This document shows, piece after piece, positions 24,040 through 35,930 of a stretch of 64,000 bases of DNA; positions within the stretch are counted from its first letter, which is position 1, and each line of letters starts with the position of its first letter. Below the pieces are notes generated by a model. That model was given only the letters and a program-made list of their open reading frames with translations. It did not search any database and was not told where the DNA came from. Made by a program: the position numbers and the translations under genes. The stretch comes from Xylogone sp. PMI_703 (taxonomy: Eukaryota; Ascomycota; Leotiomycetes): the NCBI GenBank assembly GCA_021399445.1, contig JAJTUQ010000001.1, forward strand, positions 1,922,001 to 1,986,000, written 5' to 3'.

Positions 24040-25976
24040 ATGCTTGTTGATTCTCCTGCCGAGTTTGCTCGTCACACTTACGATTTCATTGTTATTGGGG
24101 GAGGCACAGCAGGCTTGACACTGGCCGCCCGGCTTACTGAAGATCCAGATGTAACTGTTGGTGTTGTAGAGGCCGGTCAAAATCGCCTTGTTGATCCTAA
24201 CATTCTGGTACCCGGTCGAGACCTCAATACCCTTGGGAATCCCGACTACGACTGGCAATTTGTCACAACCACACAAAACTTCTTGAATGATCGAACTGTT
24301 GGCTATCCTAGGGGCAAAGTCCTTGGTGGTTCGAGTGCAATCAATGGGATGATGTGCACTTACTCGTCGATTAGGGACATTGATAACTGGGAGAAGCTTG
24401 GAAACCCTGGTTGGTCTTTCGAGGACCTTGCTCCGTACTATCGTAAATTTGAAGGTTTCACTACTCCTTCGAAAAGCATTGAGAAGTTCTACGAGACTAA
24501 ACGCATCATCGATAAGGAGCTCCACAATGCTGACGGACCTGTCAAGACTTCATTCCCTCATGACAAGAGATACGCTGGAGATGCCTGGATCGAGACCTTC
24601 GATAGACTAGGCTTGAAGATGAATGTCGATCCTCAGACCGGCAAGGGCTTGGGAGGACATACTAACCTGGTGACGCTCGATGCTGCTTCCGGTACACGCA
24701 GTTATTCCGCAACAGCATATTTTGCACCGAATGTGGGCCGCTCTAATCTAACTATTTTGACGCAAGCCCAAGTCAGCAAAATGTGTTTTCTAAGGATCAT
24801 AGCAGGCACTTACTTCGAGCAACGGGGGTTGACTTCACTTCCTCGGGGACAAGTTACCACGTCAGAGCGGGTCGCGAAGTCCTACTATGTGCCGGGACCA
24901 TACAGTCTCCCCAAGTTCTCGAGCTTTCAGGAATTGGATCAAAATCGATTCTAGAGCCCCTAGGAATCAATGTTCTATATGATAACCCAAATGTTGGAGA
25001 AAATCTGCAGGACCATCCTTTAGTGCCGATATCCTATCAAGTAGCTGAGGGAGCCATAACACTTGATAGCCTAGCAATTCCTGGGGTTGAAGATGCTGCA
25101 ACTTCAGAATTTTATGCCACTCAGTCTGGAATTCTATCTTCTTTGATCAACTCTAATTCCAATCTTTCTTTCTATCAAGTTGATGCTATCACCGGCCATA
25201 TTGGAGTTGAAAATATGAACGCTCAATTCAAAGCAGCCACAGAAGAAGCCGAAAATCCTTCATTCAAGAAGCAGTATCAGCTGCTGCAAGAAGCCCTCCA
25301 TAGCAGAGAAGATTGCACATACCAATTCATATACATTGCGGCTGGAGCAAACATAGGTTTCATTCAAGGTCAGGGGCCAGTCGTACCTGGTTCTTTCATA
25401 ACCTTATATGGAGCTCTAGCTCACCCTTTCTCGCGCGGGACAGTACATATTAATTCAAAGGATTTCACAGCACCTCCCCTTATCAATCCGAACTACTTAT
25501 CTCACCCCTTGGATCTCCCTTTGCTCAGTAATGGCGCTCTTTTCATGCAAGAGCTGGCCACCCGCCAACCATTTGCGTCGAAGCTCAAAGACGGTGGGAA
25601 AGCATTCCGTCCAGGTTACCATCACCTTACAAAAGACAATGTTAAGGATTTCATTAAATCAGCCGTAACAACCGAATTCCATCCTGCTGGTACATGCGCT
25701 ATGATGCCTGAGAAGGAAGGTGGAGTCGTTGATACAAGATTGAAGGTTTACGGAGTGGAGAATCTAAGGGTTATTGACGCTAGCATCCTCCCAATGATGA
25801 TCAGAAACAACTTGCAGACTTCGGTATATGCAGTGGCTGAGAGGGCCGCTGATATGATTAAAGAAGATTGGGGCTTTCTGACAGATGTGCCTACCAAGAA
25901 TATCCAAAATGGGCGTAAGAGAGATGTATCCCCTGCGTCTTCAAGGACCAATAGTAAGAGGACTAGACATTCGTAG
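24040..25976 (+). pseudogene. GMC-family FAD oxidoreductase with a frameshift
   Basis: Glucose-methanol-choline oxidoreductases oxidise alcohols or sugars using FAD. The first part (24040 to about 24780) has the dinucleotide-binding IGGGTAGL motif, then VVEAG and the GMC signature PRGKVLGGSSAINGMM. The second part, in another frame from about 24783 to 25976, has the second GMC signature GREVLLCAGTIQSPQVLELSG, the NVGENLQDHP motif, the catalytic HPAGTCAMMP and the closing RVIDASILPMMI. The two frames meet at 24780-24783 without duplicated or missing homology: QAQVSK is followed directly by VFSKDHS. A single missing base, or two extra bases, explains it. Any GT-AG pair there would give an intron of about 23 nt or less. 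The full product would be about 645 aa with no signal peptide. It may be a real mutation or a sequence error. Confidence 0.7.
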
Positions 25977-26508
25977 ATATCCGCATACAATTCACCCTTG
26001 CCCGGCAGATCAAGGATACTATCAAAGACTGCTTGCTAGAGTTGTCAGAATGTTTGGAAGGAATCCTTTTGTGCCATTTCACGGCCAGTGAGATGAGATT
26101 AAGAGTTTCCGTAACCATCTAATTTCGTAGTTTCCTGTATTTTCACTGTGTACTTGTAATTCTAGGTCTAAGCTGCAGCACTCGAAATAGACACATTAAG
26201 CTTATTCTTAGACGGTTACAGGGAGGTGCTGGCGTGTGTTGATGACGTTATGATGCGGCACTAGCTTATCACGTGCAAGAAAGGATGGACAAGCCACATG
26301 TGGCGTCACATATCGCCACATGAAATGACGCTTCGAGCCCTCTCGCCTGAATGTTTTGAGCGTTTCCGTCACAACCAAACAAACAACAAACAAGGAAGCG
26401 CCCAGCTGCCTTGTCCAGACTGGGGATAAAAGAAGCAACGGTTGTTCCTTCCCGCGGCTAGGTTTCACGATAAAACCTATCTCCACCGCCCCAAGTTTCC
26501 CTGCAAAT
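25977..26508. other. Intergenic, GMC gene to VID27
   Basis: Contains a CACGTG at about 26271 upstream of VID27. Otherwise unremarkable. Confidence 0.5.
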
Positions 26509-29060
26509 ATGTTTGTCCTTCGTAACGGTATATGATCTTACCCCTCCACCCCTCATTCGCTTTCGCCAGGCCGTCGCTTTGGTTACCTACACCAAAACCT
26601 CTCTGTCTGGAGCAGCTCGCTAACCCATTCACAGTTGGAAAGTTGATCTTTGGCGACACCTCAAAGGAGCAAATCATCGAGCTTCCCCAGGGACAGCTTT
26701 ATCTCGTTCGGCCGCTCTCACCGAAGGGTTATTCGGAGCTTATCTTCAAGGACGCTGCCGCTAGAATTCGGCGCACAGGGCAGGAATTTAACTACCAACT
26801 GGTTGTTCAGCGCGTTTACGAAGAAGGCGAGGAAGACTTGCTGGAAGACGAAGAGGGCGAAGACACTGACATTGCAGCGCTATCGTCCGAGCGAGACGAG
26901 AAGGTGTTTTTGTTAGACGAAGAGCTTCACTTCAGATCCGAAATAAGAGAAGGCGGAGAGAAGGTTCTAGCCTGGAAAGATCTTAGCGGAGATATTGGCG
27001 ACGTCTACGAATTCGTCTGCGACGTTTCTATCACCTCTATCCAGGTTAAAGCATTCGAAGCTGCCGCTGTCAACTGTCAGTACGAGCGCAAGTACAGGAA
27101 GAACGCCTCTACCGCGGCACCGGAAGATCTAAAGCAGTTCTCTTTCGAAGAGCAACCAATACCAACGGCAAGTCCGACTCAGAGTCCAACTGCATTATCT
27201 CCTGTATCCACCATGACTTCCATTAGTGGCTCGAGAAATACCGCAAATTCGGCGCTCAGGAGAGAGAAGTCTCCATCAAGACAGCCTCGCAAGGTGCCAG
27301 AATCCTCTCGCGAGCTGTCTACTGTTGCCCCACCAGCTCCTGTACATCCTGAAGCGAAGGAAATCCTGGCCAAAGAGATAGCAGAACTCCACCTGTTTGA
27401 TTTTCCATCCGGTTCTTTTGAATTGCAAGACCCCGAGGTCACAGCAACAGTATCGGAAGTCGGTAACTGGAAGTACTGGCTTCAGATTTCTAGCAAGTCT
27501 AAAGACTGGCTTGGTCAAGAAGTTATTGCAGACATCAACCCTGTGTTTAACTTCGAGTTCCTCTCGTTTATATTCAATGCCTACACCGAAAGTAATGAGG
27601 CTTACTCATGGCTTCTACGTTTCAAAGACCAAGAAACCATGGTTCGCTTTCAGGAAGGACTAATGCAAGCCCTATGGGAGCAGCTCAATGAGATTAAATG
27701 GAACAAGAACAAAGATGATGAGCGAGATTATGTTCTGGAAGCATTCACAGATCTTACCATGGAAGATGCGCCTGAACAAGAGGGAGAGGAAGAAGAAGAG
27801 GAGGAGGAAGAGGAAGATGATTCTCAACGAAGTGAAGAATATGACAGCGATGAGGAGGAAGATGAAGAAGTTACCAGGGATGAGGATGGTAATGTCAACT
27901 CGCAACTTGCTGTCGGATACAAGCATGATCGATCTTTTGTTGTTCGAGGATCCAAGATTGGCGTGTTCAAACACACACCTAATAACAACCTGGAATTCTC
28001 TACAAATATTTCTAGGGTTGAGACTCCTAAGGGCAAACTATTCAGTCCTAAGAAGGTCATGCTTCATACAGAGGACAGAAGTATGATCCTTCAGAATGAG
28101 GCGGATCCTAACAAGCTATATCGTATGGATCTCGAATATGGCAAGATCGTTGACGAGTGGAAAGTCCATGATGATATACCAGTCACTACCTTTGCTCCTG
28201 AGAGTAAGTTTGCTCAGATGACGGGCGAACAAACTTTCCTCGGTCTTTCCAGCAATGCTCTGTTCAGAATTGATCCGCGTATATCTGGCAACAAACTTGT
28301 CGAAGATCAATTACAGCAATATCAAAGCAAGAACCAATTTTCTGCTGCAGCCACCACAGACAAGGGTTATATTGCTGTTGCTAGTACCAAGGGTGATATT
28401 CGCATGTTTGACCGTGTTGGTATCAGGGCTAAAACTCAAATTCCAGCATTGGGTGAGCCAATTATCGGAATGGATGTCAGTGCTGATGGTCGCTGGGTCC
28501 TGGCTACCTGCCGTACATACCTTCTTCTCATTGATGCGATGCAAAAAGATGGAAAGAACGAAGGAAAGTTGGGTTTCGAAAAACCGTTTGGAAAGGATTC
28601 AAAACCACAGCCTCGCCGTCTTGGTCTCACTCCAGCTCATGTAGCACAGTTCCAACACGAGACCGGTGCGCCCCTCTCTTTCACACCCGCGCATTTCAAT
28701 ACTGGTGAAGGCGTTACGGAATCATCTATTATTACATCAACCGGTCCTTTCATCGTAACTTGGAATCTCAAGAAAGTGCTAGCTGGCCGCAAAGATCCTT
28801 ACACAATTAAACGGTACACGGATCAAGTTATGGCGGATAACTTCAGATACGGCAGCGATAAGAATGTCATTGTCGCATTGCCCAATGAGGTCAACATGGT
28901 TGCTAAGAACAGCTTTAAGAAACCTACCAGAGAGAGTATCGCAATCGCTGCCCCTGTTAGAAGCAGCTTGGGAGGAAGAGCAAGCTCTGGACGCATCGGT
29001 AATAGAGAGAGTGCTAGATATAAACTGGGTAAAGATGATGTGGTCAACTCTCCTTACTAA
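26509..29060 (+). CDS. VID27: VID27 family protein
   Basis: Yeast Vid27 is linked to vacuole import and degradation of gluconeogenic enzymes; its molecular role is poorly known. The true start is in a 19-nt first exon (26509-26527, MFVLRN), spliced across 107 nt to 26635-29060, giving 814 aa. This yields the conserved beginning MFVLRNVGKLIFGDTSKEQI; the longer open frame beginning at 26532 runs through intron and is wrong. Residues about 20-200 form the N-terminal Vid27 domain (ELPQGQLYLVRPLSPKGYSE). A second PH-like region lies around 280-370. A run of Glu/Asp follows at about 385-420, and then the C-terminal WD40-like propeller (GVFKHTPNNN, GYIAVASTKGDIRMFDRVG, FIVTWNLKKVL). The donor GTATAT is unusual but the acceptor and branch site are good. 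Confidence 0.92.
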
Positions 29061-29502
29061 GATAATTGATCCGGGCTCATCAACTCGTGCTACGATAAAC
29101 TTTTTGTGATTCATAGTTACCGCACCAGTTATTCTGGTAGTGGATTTTGGCGGGCGTTTTATGGGATTTGTTTCCTATGTCTGGATTTGGCGTACTAATA
29201 AGGCACATCATATCTATGAATGTGCAAAGATTGATTCCCTCTTTTGTTTCTTTCCTTTTTCTTCTCTCCTTGTGCTAGAAGACAAGATATTACGTCTTTT
29301 GATTGGGATGGAATGGATCAGAGTGCCAGAGTTACTCTTAAGCCTTCTTTTGAGCTACGTATCCCAAGATGGAATGTGCCAGGAGATGAGAAGGATGAAG
29401 AGGTGAAGGAACACTTCACTACCGTAGTTAGGCCTTAGGTGATAGCAAATAAAATACCCCTTAAATTAAGCACATATTGAAACACTATATTTGGAAAATA
29501 TG
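29061..29502. other. Intergenic, VID27 3' flank
   Basis: AT-rich 3' region; short frames only. No gene seen. Confidence 0.5.
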
Positions 29503-29682
29503 TTAAGAGAAGTCGAACTGAGCCTGCTTCCATACCTCTGCAGCTTTCTCTTCTCCGGTGTCCAATGTTCGTATCAGAGGGCAACATTGTAGCGCGAGCT
29601 TTCCTCCTCTAGTAAGTGTGATCAACCCCATAAAGGGCACCTCCCAAGTCTCCTCGTAGTCATCATCGTCATTGCCGTTCAT
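29503..29682 (-). CDS. Small ORF of 59 aa, unknown
   Basis: A complete ATG-to-TAA frame of 60 codons lies 265 bp downstream of the TPS1 stop, on the same strand. The N-terminus is acidic (MNGNDDDDYEETWEVPFMG), followed by LITLTRGGKLALQCC, and it closes with EKAAEVWKQAQFDFS. The pattern of an acidic head, a beta-like hydrophobic stretch and an amphipathic helix is protein-like, and nothing else explains it. No membrane segment or signal peptide is visible. I do not recognise a family. It could be a separate small gene, a 3'-UTR frame of the TPS1 transcript, or chance. Confidence 0.45.
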   Translation of the reverse strand: MNGNDDDDYEETWEVPFMGLITLTRGGKLALQCCPLIRTLDTGEEKAAEVWKQAQFDFS

Positions 29683-29946
29683 GGGGGAGTCACGAAACGA
29701 ACTATGCCAAGGAATATATGTATATAGAATAGGAGAGACTCCAGGGGCTCATATGAGCATCAAACAAGGAAAAGGAAAAGCAAAAAAAAGGAAGAACCGT
29801 GCCTGTACCGTATCCGTCGTTATTCTTCTCTCATGCATAAAAAGTAATACATCCCGATCCCAGAACCCATATCATATTTTATCGTTTAATTATAAAAGAA
29901 TACTCCTCTTCTCCGAGTGACTTTTGAAAGGCCACCTCGTGGTGGA

Positions 29947-31709
29947 TCATGCCTCAATTTTCTGCTCTTCTTGCTTTGATTCCACCTCTACTGCAGCTGT
30001 CTCTCCGTTTGCCTTTGCTGCTTCTTCCTTCTCTTCCTTTTCCTTCTTAAGCTCAGCAACTCTCTCTGCCACAGCTGCCGTCATCGTGTTCTCGGCTCTC
30101 TTCTGCTTCTTCTCCGCCAGCTCGCTAATTCTGACCAACTCGCTGACGAAGCTCTCTCCCCACCAAGCACTGGTGTACTTGAACACATACTTCTCCAACT
30201 TCTTGAAATTAGCTTCTCGCTGCTCAGGGGTCATGGTAACGGCATCATGAATCGCGCCAGAGAGCTCTTCAGTGTTCCACGGGTTGACGATTAATGCTCC
30301 GTTCAGCGATTGTGCGGCGCCAGCAAATTCCGATAGAATCATTACGCCATGTCGTTTTCGCTGGGTGGCGATGTACTCATAAGAAACGAGATTCATACCA
30401 TCACGAGTCGAGGACACGAGGCAGGCATCACTAACTGCGTAAAGAGCTGTAAGCTCATCAAAATTGACGGACTGATGCAAGAAATGGATGGGCATGAACT
30501 CAACGGTGCCGAAGCGACCATTGATACGTCCCACAAGCTCGTTGACGACCGCGCGGAGGTTCTGATATTCTTCGACATCTTGTCTGCTTGGCACCGCTAC
30601 TTGGACCAGAACGACTTTGCCAACCCATTCGGGATGCTCACTAAGGAAGATTTCCAGGGCATGCAGTTTCTGCGGTACACCTTTAATGTAATCCAGTCGG
30701 TCAACACCCACAATTAGCTTCACACCAGCAAACTTCTGCTCAAGAACTGCGATTCTGTCCTTGACTTTTTGGGTCTCAAGCGCGTCAATGAACTTCTCAG
30801 GGTCGATACCGATTGGAAAAGCGGCAATATTGACATATTTCCCTTTGAATTCAACTCCGTTGGGCGTCGTTGGTACATCCCTGACAGAGGCAATGTTAGC
30901 TCCAGAAACACAGAAAAACACAGCAGTGTAGGAGAAAGGAAAAAAGGAATGGCATGTTATACTCACAATATTCTCGAGCAGCTGCTCAGGAAATGGCGAG
31001 CGTAATCGTAAGTGTGGAAACCAATCAGATCACAGTGGAGAACACCGAGCAGTAGTGCCTCTCGAACAGGCAGAATTCTGTAAATCTCGCTGCTAGGGAA
31101 CGGAGTGTGAAGGAAGAACCCAATCTTAACGTTCTTCTTGGATGTTCCGATCTCTTCTCGTAGCATTTCTGGCAACAGCATAAGATGATAATCGTGGACC
31201 CAAATGAGATCGCCATCCTGCACATCCCGAGCTATTGTTCGAGCAAAGAGTCTGTTGACTTCTTTGTATGCAGCCCAGGCGGACTCGTCGAACGTGATCT
31301 CACCGGGGTGGTAGTGAAAAAGTGGCCAGAGGATCGAATCTGGCAATTGAAGTGTTAGCATGATCGCCTTCGCTCCTAGCAACTGGACAAGGGGGAGAGC
31401 CTTACTGGAGAATCCGTTATAATGCCTATCTGCCAATTCATCGTCAACAAAAACGGGGATGGCACCATGTTCGTCCTTCAATCGCTTTGACATGGTGCCA
31501 ATCTCGTTTTCCGGAACCTCCAGGCCAGGCCAGCCGTACCACTGGAAGGTTGTCGATTTGGCCAGGCCACTGAGACCGGTAACCAAGCCTCCAGAGGACA
31601 TGGAGAAAGTGTAACTGCCTTCTTCGGACCGCTTGATGGTGATAGGCAGGCGGTTAGAGGCCAGGAGCAGACGGCCCTGGGGCGCTTTTTCCTCAACCAC
31701 GGATGGCAT
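29947..31709 (-). CDS. TPS1: Alpha,alpha-trehalose-phosphate synthase (UDP-forming)
   Basis: Makes trehalose-6-phosphate from UDP-glucose and glucose-6-phosphate in the cytosol; important for stress tolerance and control of glycolysis. Exons 31709-31406, 31339-30967 and 30880-29947 give 536 aa. GT20 hallmarks are present: LLLASNRLPITIKRS near the N-terminus, SGGLVTGLSG, WPLFHYHPGE, the catalytic-site WVHDYHLMLLPEML, GFFLHTPFPSSEIYR, and ILGVDRLDYIKGVP written here as LIVGVDRLDYIKGVP. There is no C-terminal phosphatase domain, so this is Tps1 rather than Tps2. The last ~60 residues are a Lys/Glu/Ala-rich tail. Intron 1 (66 nt) has no stop and is a multiple of three, so an unspliced reading looks continuous; splicing restores HYNGFSNSILWPLF. 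Several STRE motifs (AGGGG) lie upstream. Confidence 0.96.
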
Positions 31710-34113
31710 TGTTGCAGGTGGTTCTGGCGGAGATGTTTTTAGGTGTGGAAGTATTCTTAGAGGGAGATTGGGTTCAGATCGTAAAACGTATGATACTATC
31801 CACGCTGGCAGTGTTGAGATTGAGTGCTAGACACGTGAAGCTGGGAGCTAAGGGTAGAGACGCTGACTGAGCGAGCCGTTTGCGGGCAGACTGACGTATG
31901 CGGATGTGTGCACGTAAATGTCGTGGTGTGATGCGCGCAAACGATTTTCAGCAGCAGTGCTGCAAAGAAGTTGGATGTCCTAGATGAGACAATCAATTTA
32001 CAGCAGTTCTGGTGTTGATGCGCCTTAATAGCGATCCCATATAAGACTTGTGAAGTCGAGATGGAGGGGAAGCTTTTTTGGAGAAAGGCAGGCACACGGA
32101 AAGTTGTAGATGGACCCCACCTGTGTGGATTAAGATCTTGGCTGGCTGGTGGAGCTTCTGGCGGGCAATGACGATTAGCTGGATGCGAGCACAGCGTGCT
32201 GCACCTCACTAACGGGGTGATGTAATCGAGAAGAGGTTAAAAAAGAGAAGATAAAAAAGGGTAAAAGGGCTACAGAGAAGGTGAGAGTGTGAGAAGGTTA
32301 GAGGTTACGAGAGGAATCGGAGTACAAGCTGTGAGGTTAAATGGCGCTGGCTCTCCCATAGAGCCTTTATTTTTTTCCTCTCCCTCTTCTCTCCGCCTTG
32401 GAATTGGGTACAAGAGTGAGCGAGCGAGGGGAGGGGCGCTTTCCCTTCCCTTCCCTAGCAAGCTCCAGCGTCTGGGCGGCCCGCTGGCCTGGCGCACGAC
32501 GTAATGGACATTTCTCGCTCTTTGGGCGCTGGGCTCTGGGCTCTTGTCTGCTCTTCCGTCGCCTTCTTTCCTGTTTGTCTTCTGTCGGCTTCTGCCCTGC
32601 TGCTGCCGGGACATTCTAGGGTCTGGACTCCGTCGTGCCCAGGGAGTTGTTGCTCCGGTGCAGGTGCAGTGGACTTGCTCATCCAGCGACCACACTACTG
32701 AGAGCACAGTACCGCCAGGAACTTCTGATTCCCTCACGCCGGCAATCCATGTACATCCCCATGCACGCTCCTTTCTCTTTTCTCATAAATGGCTTTGTGA
32801 TTTCTGACTGTAGCTTTTGCTGAGAGATATTTCTGCTGCTGCCCCTCCGTGTTATTTTCGATAGCCACCTCCCTCCCCTGGGCCTGGGGTGTCTTGTATC
32901 CCCTAGCCAGGCCGGAAAGCCGCACCGCGCCGCTTGAAGGGAGGAAGGGACGGAACAAACAAACGTGTCCTGGGCCCTGCCTTAGCCAGGCTCTGAGACC
33001 ATCGGGATTGCATCTTTTCCCTCCGTTGTTACTTTGCGTCTTGCATCGTCTACGGAATAATGCTGTATGTATCATCGTAGCGAAGGGCATGGAAAACTTG
33101 TGGCTTCGTCGGGCTGCAAAGCATCAGCAGCCAATGGAGGCTCCCACCCGCCCAGGTGCAGCGTCTTGCATTGGCCCGCTGTGCGGACTGCATCGCTTCG
33201 GCCCTGCGCGCAGACTAGTACGGTACTGTACAGTAGTACTCTGATATCGCCGCCATGCAGCCTTACCACGCCTCGTCTTCGGCCTTATTCCAGTATATCT
33301 TTGCTCGTCGGCCATTCCCAAAAGCCGCAACATAGCATCATCGCGAATGTGTGAAAAATTTTTGCACCTTTCCTTAAAGTTGAGTGCCTGGGAGGGATTA
33401 CCCGGAAGATGCCCGGTGTCGAACTGCGAGGGCCCTCCTGTTGACAAGTACTGGCGCGCTTATTTCTTCAACTCCCTTCCCCCATCAACATCGAAGAGCA
33501 TACTATTCGATGGAGTGACTATCACCAGGTCTTACTCTGATCCCCTACTTCCCATGCTGTGTAATCGAGGTGAATAGAATCGACTGAACGGTGAACACCC
33601 ACTACTACCCCATGTTCTGCGTCAATCCCGGACTTGATCGATCCTCTGTAGGACGATAGAGTAATTGAGAGAGCCAGCTCATGGTCCAAATAGAGCACTT
33701 TCTCTTCTCAAGCTCAAGATCGGATGGGCGTAGTACATTCCGTTCCAGAGCCCTCGTCGTTCGAGTGTAGTACGGAAGTATGAAGAAGTATCGCAAATGG
33801 TCAGTAAACAAGCGCCTCCGTTCTTTTGTAATTAGCCGGTATGCCAACATCTAGACTTGTGTTCACATAGAATCCCTGGGGCTTTGTGTAGCTAAGGATG
33901 AGGAGAAGAGAGAGGATGATAAGGTGAGGATGTTCTTGAGAGGGGTCGAGACCATGCCCCTCCATTAATGCCTCAGGCTCGGAAAATAAGCTGTACCAAC
34001 TAGGCCTACTTCGCAGCCCAGACACGCGTAACACTGAACGCGCCGAGCGCGACAACATCAGCCTTGTCTACCACTCTCTTCTCTACAATTGAAAACCAGC
34101 CAGACAAAGCTAA
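31710..34113. other. Long GC-rich intergenic region, TPS1 and HIRIP3-like promoters
   Basis: The divergent starts are 2.4 kb apart. The stretch about 32280-33560 is GC-rich with purine- and pyrimidine-rich runs and a 12-bp palindrome TACTGTACAGTA at 33224-33235. Many open frames exist on both strands here but they overlap in all frames and show no protein features. Probably extended promoter and 5' leaders. Confidence 0.5.
32065..32436. promoter_or_regulatory. Cluster of stress-response elements (AGGGG) upstream of TPS1
   Basis: AGGGG cores occur at 32065-32069, 32427-32431 and 32432-32436, 0.36-0.73 kb upstream of the TPS1 start. STREs bind Msn2/4-type zinc-finger factors in yeast and act in both orientations. 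The motif is short and the region GC-rich, so chance occurrence is quite possible. Confidence 0.3.
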
Positions 34114-35603
34114 ATGGCTCCTTCGGTACAGGAAATTACCGCTGCTCTTCAATCTGCCGTAGCAGACATTTTCAAAGGGCCTGACCGCGACGCATTAACA
34201 GTCAATCTTGTCCGGAAAAATGTCGAGAATGACCTCGGTTTAGATGCGGGGTTCCTAGTGAATGAGACATGGAAGGACAAGAGCAAAAAAGTTATCAAGA
34301 ATCATGTGGTAATTACTTTTTTAGTTCATCTTTCAATTCCTGTTTTGGCGCTATGCGATTAGTGGTACTTATTTGCGCCTTGCTTTAGGAGCAATTGATA
34401 AGAGATGAAGAGAATGGCGTTGCGACAACTCCTGCGCCGGTTGAGACCAAGAAAGGAGTGAAACGATCCTCTCCTGATGAGAAACCCCAGCCCAAGAAGC
34501 GCCAGAAAAAGGAAGTTCCGTCGTCGGAAGAGATGGTTGAAGATGATTCTGAAGACAACGATGCGCCGAAAAGAAAAAAGCCCAAGGCGAAGGCCGCTGC
34601 ACCAGTCAAAAGGCAGCCAAAGAAAAAGGCTACGAAAGTAGAGGACTCGGACGAGTTAGACGAGGAAGATGACGACGAAGGCTCCAGCGATCTCTCATCA
34701 TTTGAAGAGGACGAAGTTGACGAGCCGAAGCCAAAGAAAGCAAGAGCCAGGACGCAAGCAAAAGGCAAGCAACAGCCGAAGATCAGCGAGGAGGTAAAAT
34801 CGGATTCAGAAGATGAGGAAAGTGTTAGTGGTAATGTCTCGAAAAAATTGAAACAGGCGTCCATAAGTCCAGAGAAACGGAAGATGTCCAAAAAAGAAGT
34901 AGCCATAAGTAACAGTGACGACGAAAAAGAAGACTCCAGAGCGCAGAACTCAGATTCATCATCCACATCCATCATTCTAGACGAAGCACCGCCTAAATCC
35001 AAACGAGGCAGCAAAAGCAAAACCACATCCAAGGCCTCAAAGCCCACGCCAAAGGAGCTTTCCCCCACCGAACAGCAGATAAAAACGCTCCAATCTCAGC
35101 TCGTGAAATGCGGCGTCCGTAAGATCTGGGGCATCGAGCTGAAGAAGTACGGCGACGACTCTGCCGCAAAGATCAGACACTTGCAACAGATGCTGCGGGA
35201 TGTCGGTATGGTGGGCCGCTTCTCGGAGTCCAGGGCGAAGGAAATCAAAGAGATGAGAGAGTTGCAGGCTGACTTAGAGGCTGTGAGGCAAGGAGAGAGC
35301 ATGTGGGGAGTGGACGCGAAGAGGGAATCTGGGGGACGGCCCAGTAGGAAAGCAGCGAGGGAGAGGAAGAGTATGATCATCCAAGATAGTGATGAGGAGG
35401 ATGAGGACGAAGATGATGATGAAGAAGATAGGGGCCGAAAGTCGAAGAATAAAGAATTTAAATCTAATGGAGAAGACGACGATGAAGATGATGGCGAGGA
35501 TGAAGATGTCAAAGCTGGGGCGGGCCGATCGAAAGTCGAAAGAGTGGCGAGGGCGAAGCAAGATTTGGCGTTTCTGGGCGATGATGACAGTGATTCCGAT
35601 TAA
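34114..35603 (+). CDS. HIRIP3-like/DEK-C-domain acidic nuclear protein
   Basis: Exons 34114-34308 and 34389-35603 (80-nt intron) encode 469 aa. Residues 1-67 are a helical DEK-C-like domain (ALTVNLVRKNVENDLGLDAG). The middle is a very charged disordered stretch of alternating Lys-rich (PKKRQKK) and Asp/Glu/Ser-rich blocks, good nuclear localisation and casein-kinase-2 candidates. At about 300-365 a conserved helical unit appears (LQSQLVKCGVRKIWGIELKK, RHLQQMLRDVGMVGRFSESR), resembling the C-terminal domain of HIRA-interacting protein 3 and its fungal relatives, which are thought to be H2A/H2B chaperones. The tail is again acidic. Chromatin or histone handling is inferred from this architecture; the catalogue name is uncertain. 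Confidence 0.75.
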
Positions 35604-35930
35604 TGAAATTAAAAATACAAAAGCAGGGGGGGTTATATGAATCTATAGGTCAAAATGTATATGTAAATGTCACGCATTGACGGGGGGATATACCACGATT
35701 CAGGAGCAAGAGTTGGTTGGGCAGGGAAAATGATGGATCTTGATTCATATTTATATATACCATTGTAATGATACTTGTACTTATATTGGATTGCAATGGA
35801 TACTTATGGAATCCATCAACCGACCCTCCTTGTCGTAGCATATGTTATATGTATGGAGCCCCTCATCAGACTTATCCTCGGGATTACTCTCGTTCAATTT
35901 TAATTCGCTAAAGTAGAAAGCCAGAATTAT
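35604..35930. other. Intergenic, convergent 3' flanks
   Basis: AT-rich region between two convergent stops. Nothing recognisable. Confidence 0.5.

Noticed and set aside
26532..26634. Alternative N-terminus of VID27 in the open frame
   Set aside because: It is intron sequence; the upstream 19-nt exon gives the conserved start MFVLRN.
32398..33354. Several 70-130-codon frames between TPS1 and the HIRIP3-like gene
   Set aside because: They overlap in all frames, have no conserved-looking segments and no splice support.
34385..35068. 227-codon frame antisense to the HIRIP3-like gene
   Set aside because: An antisense shadow of Lys/Glu/Ser codons, giving a Ser/Phe-rich sequence with no features.
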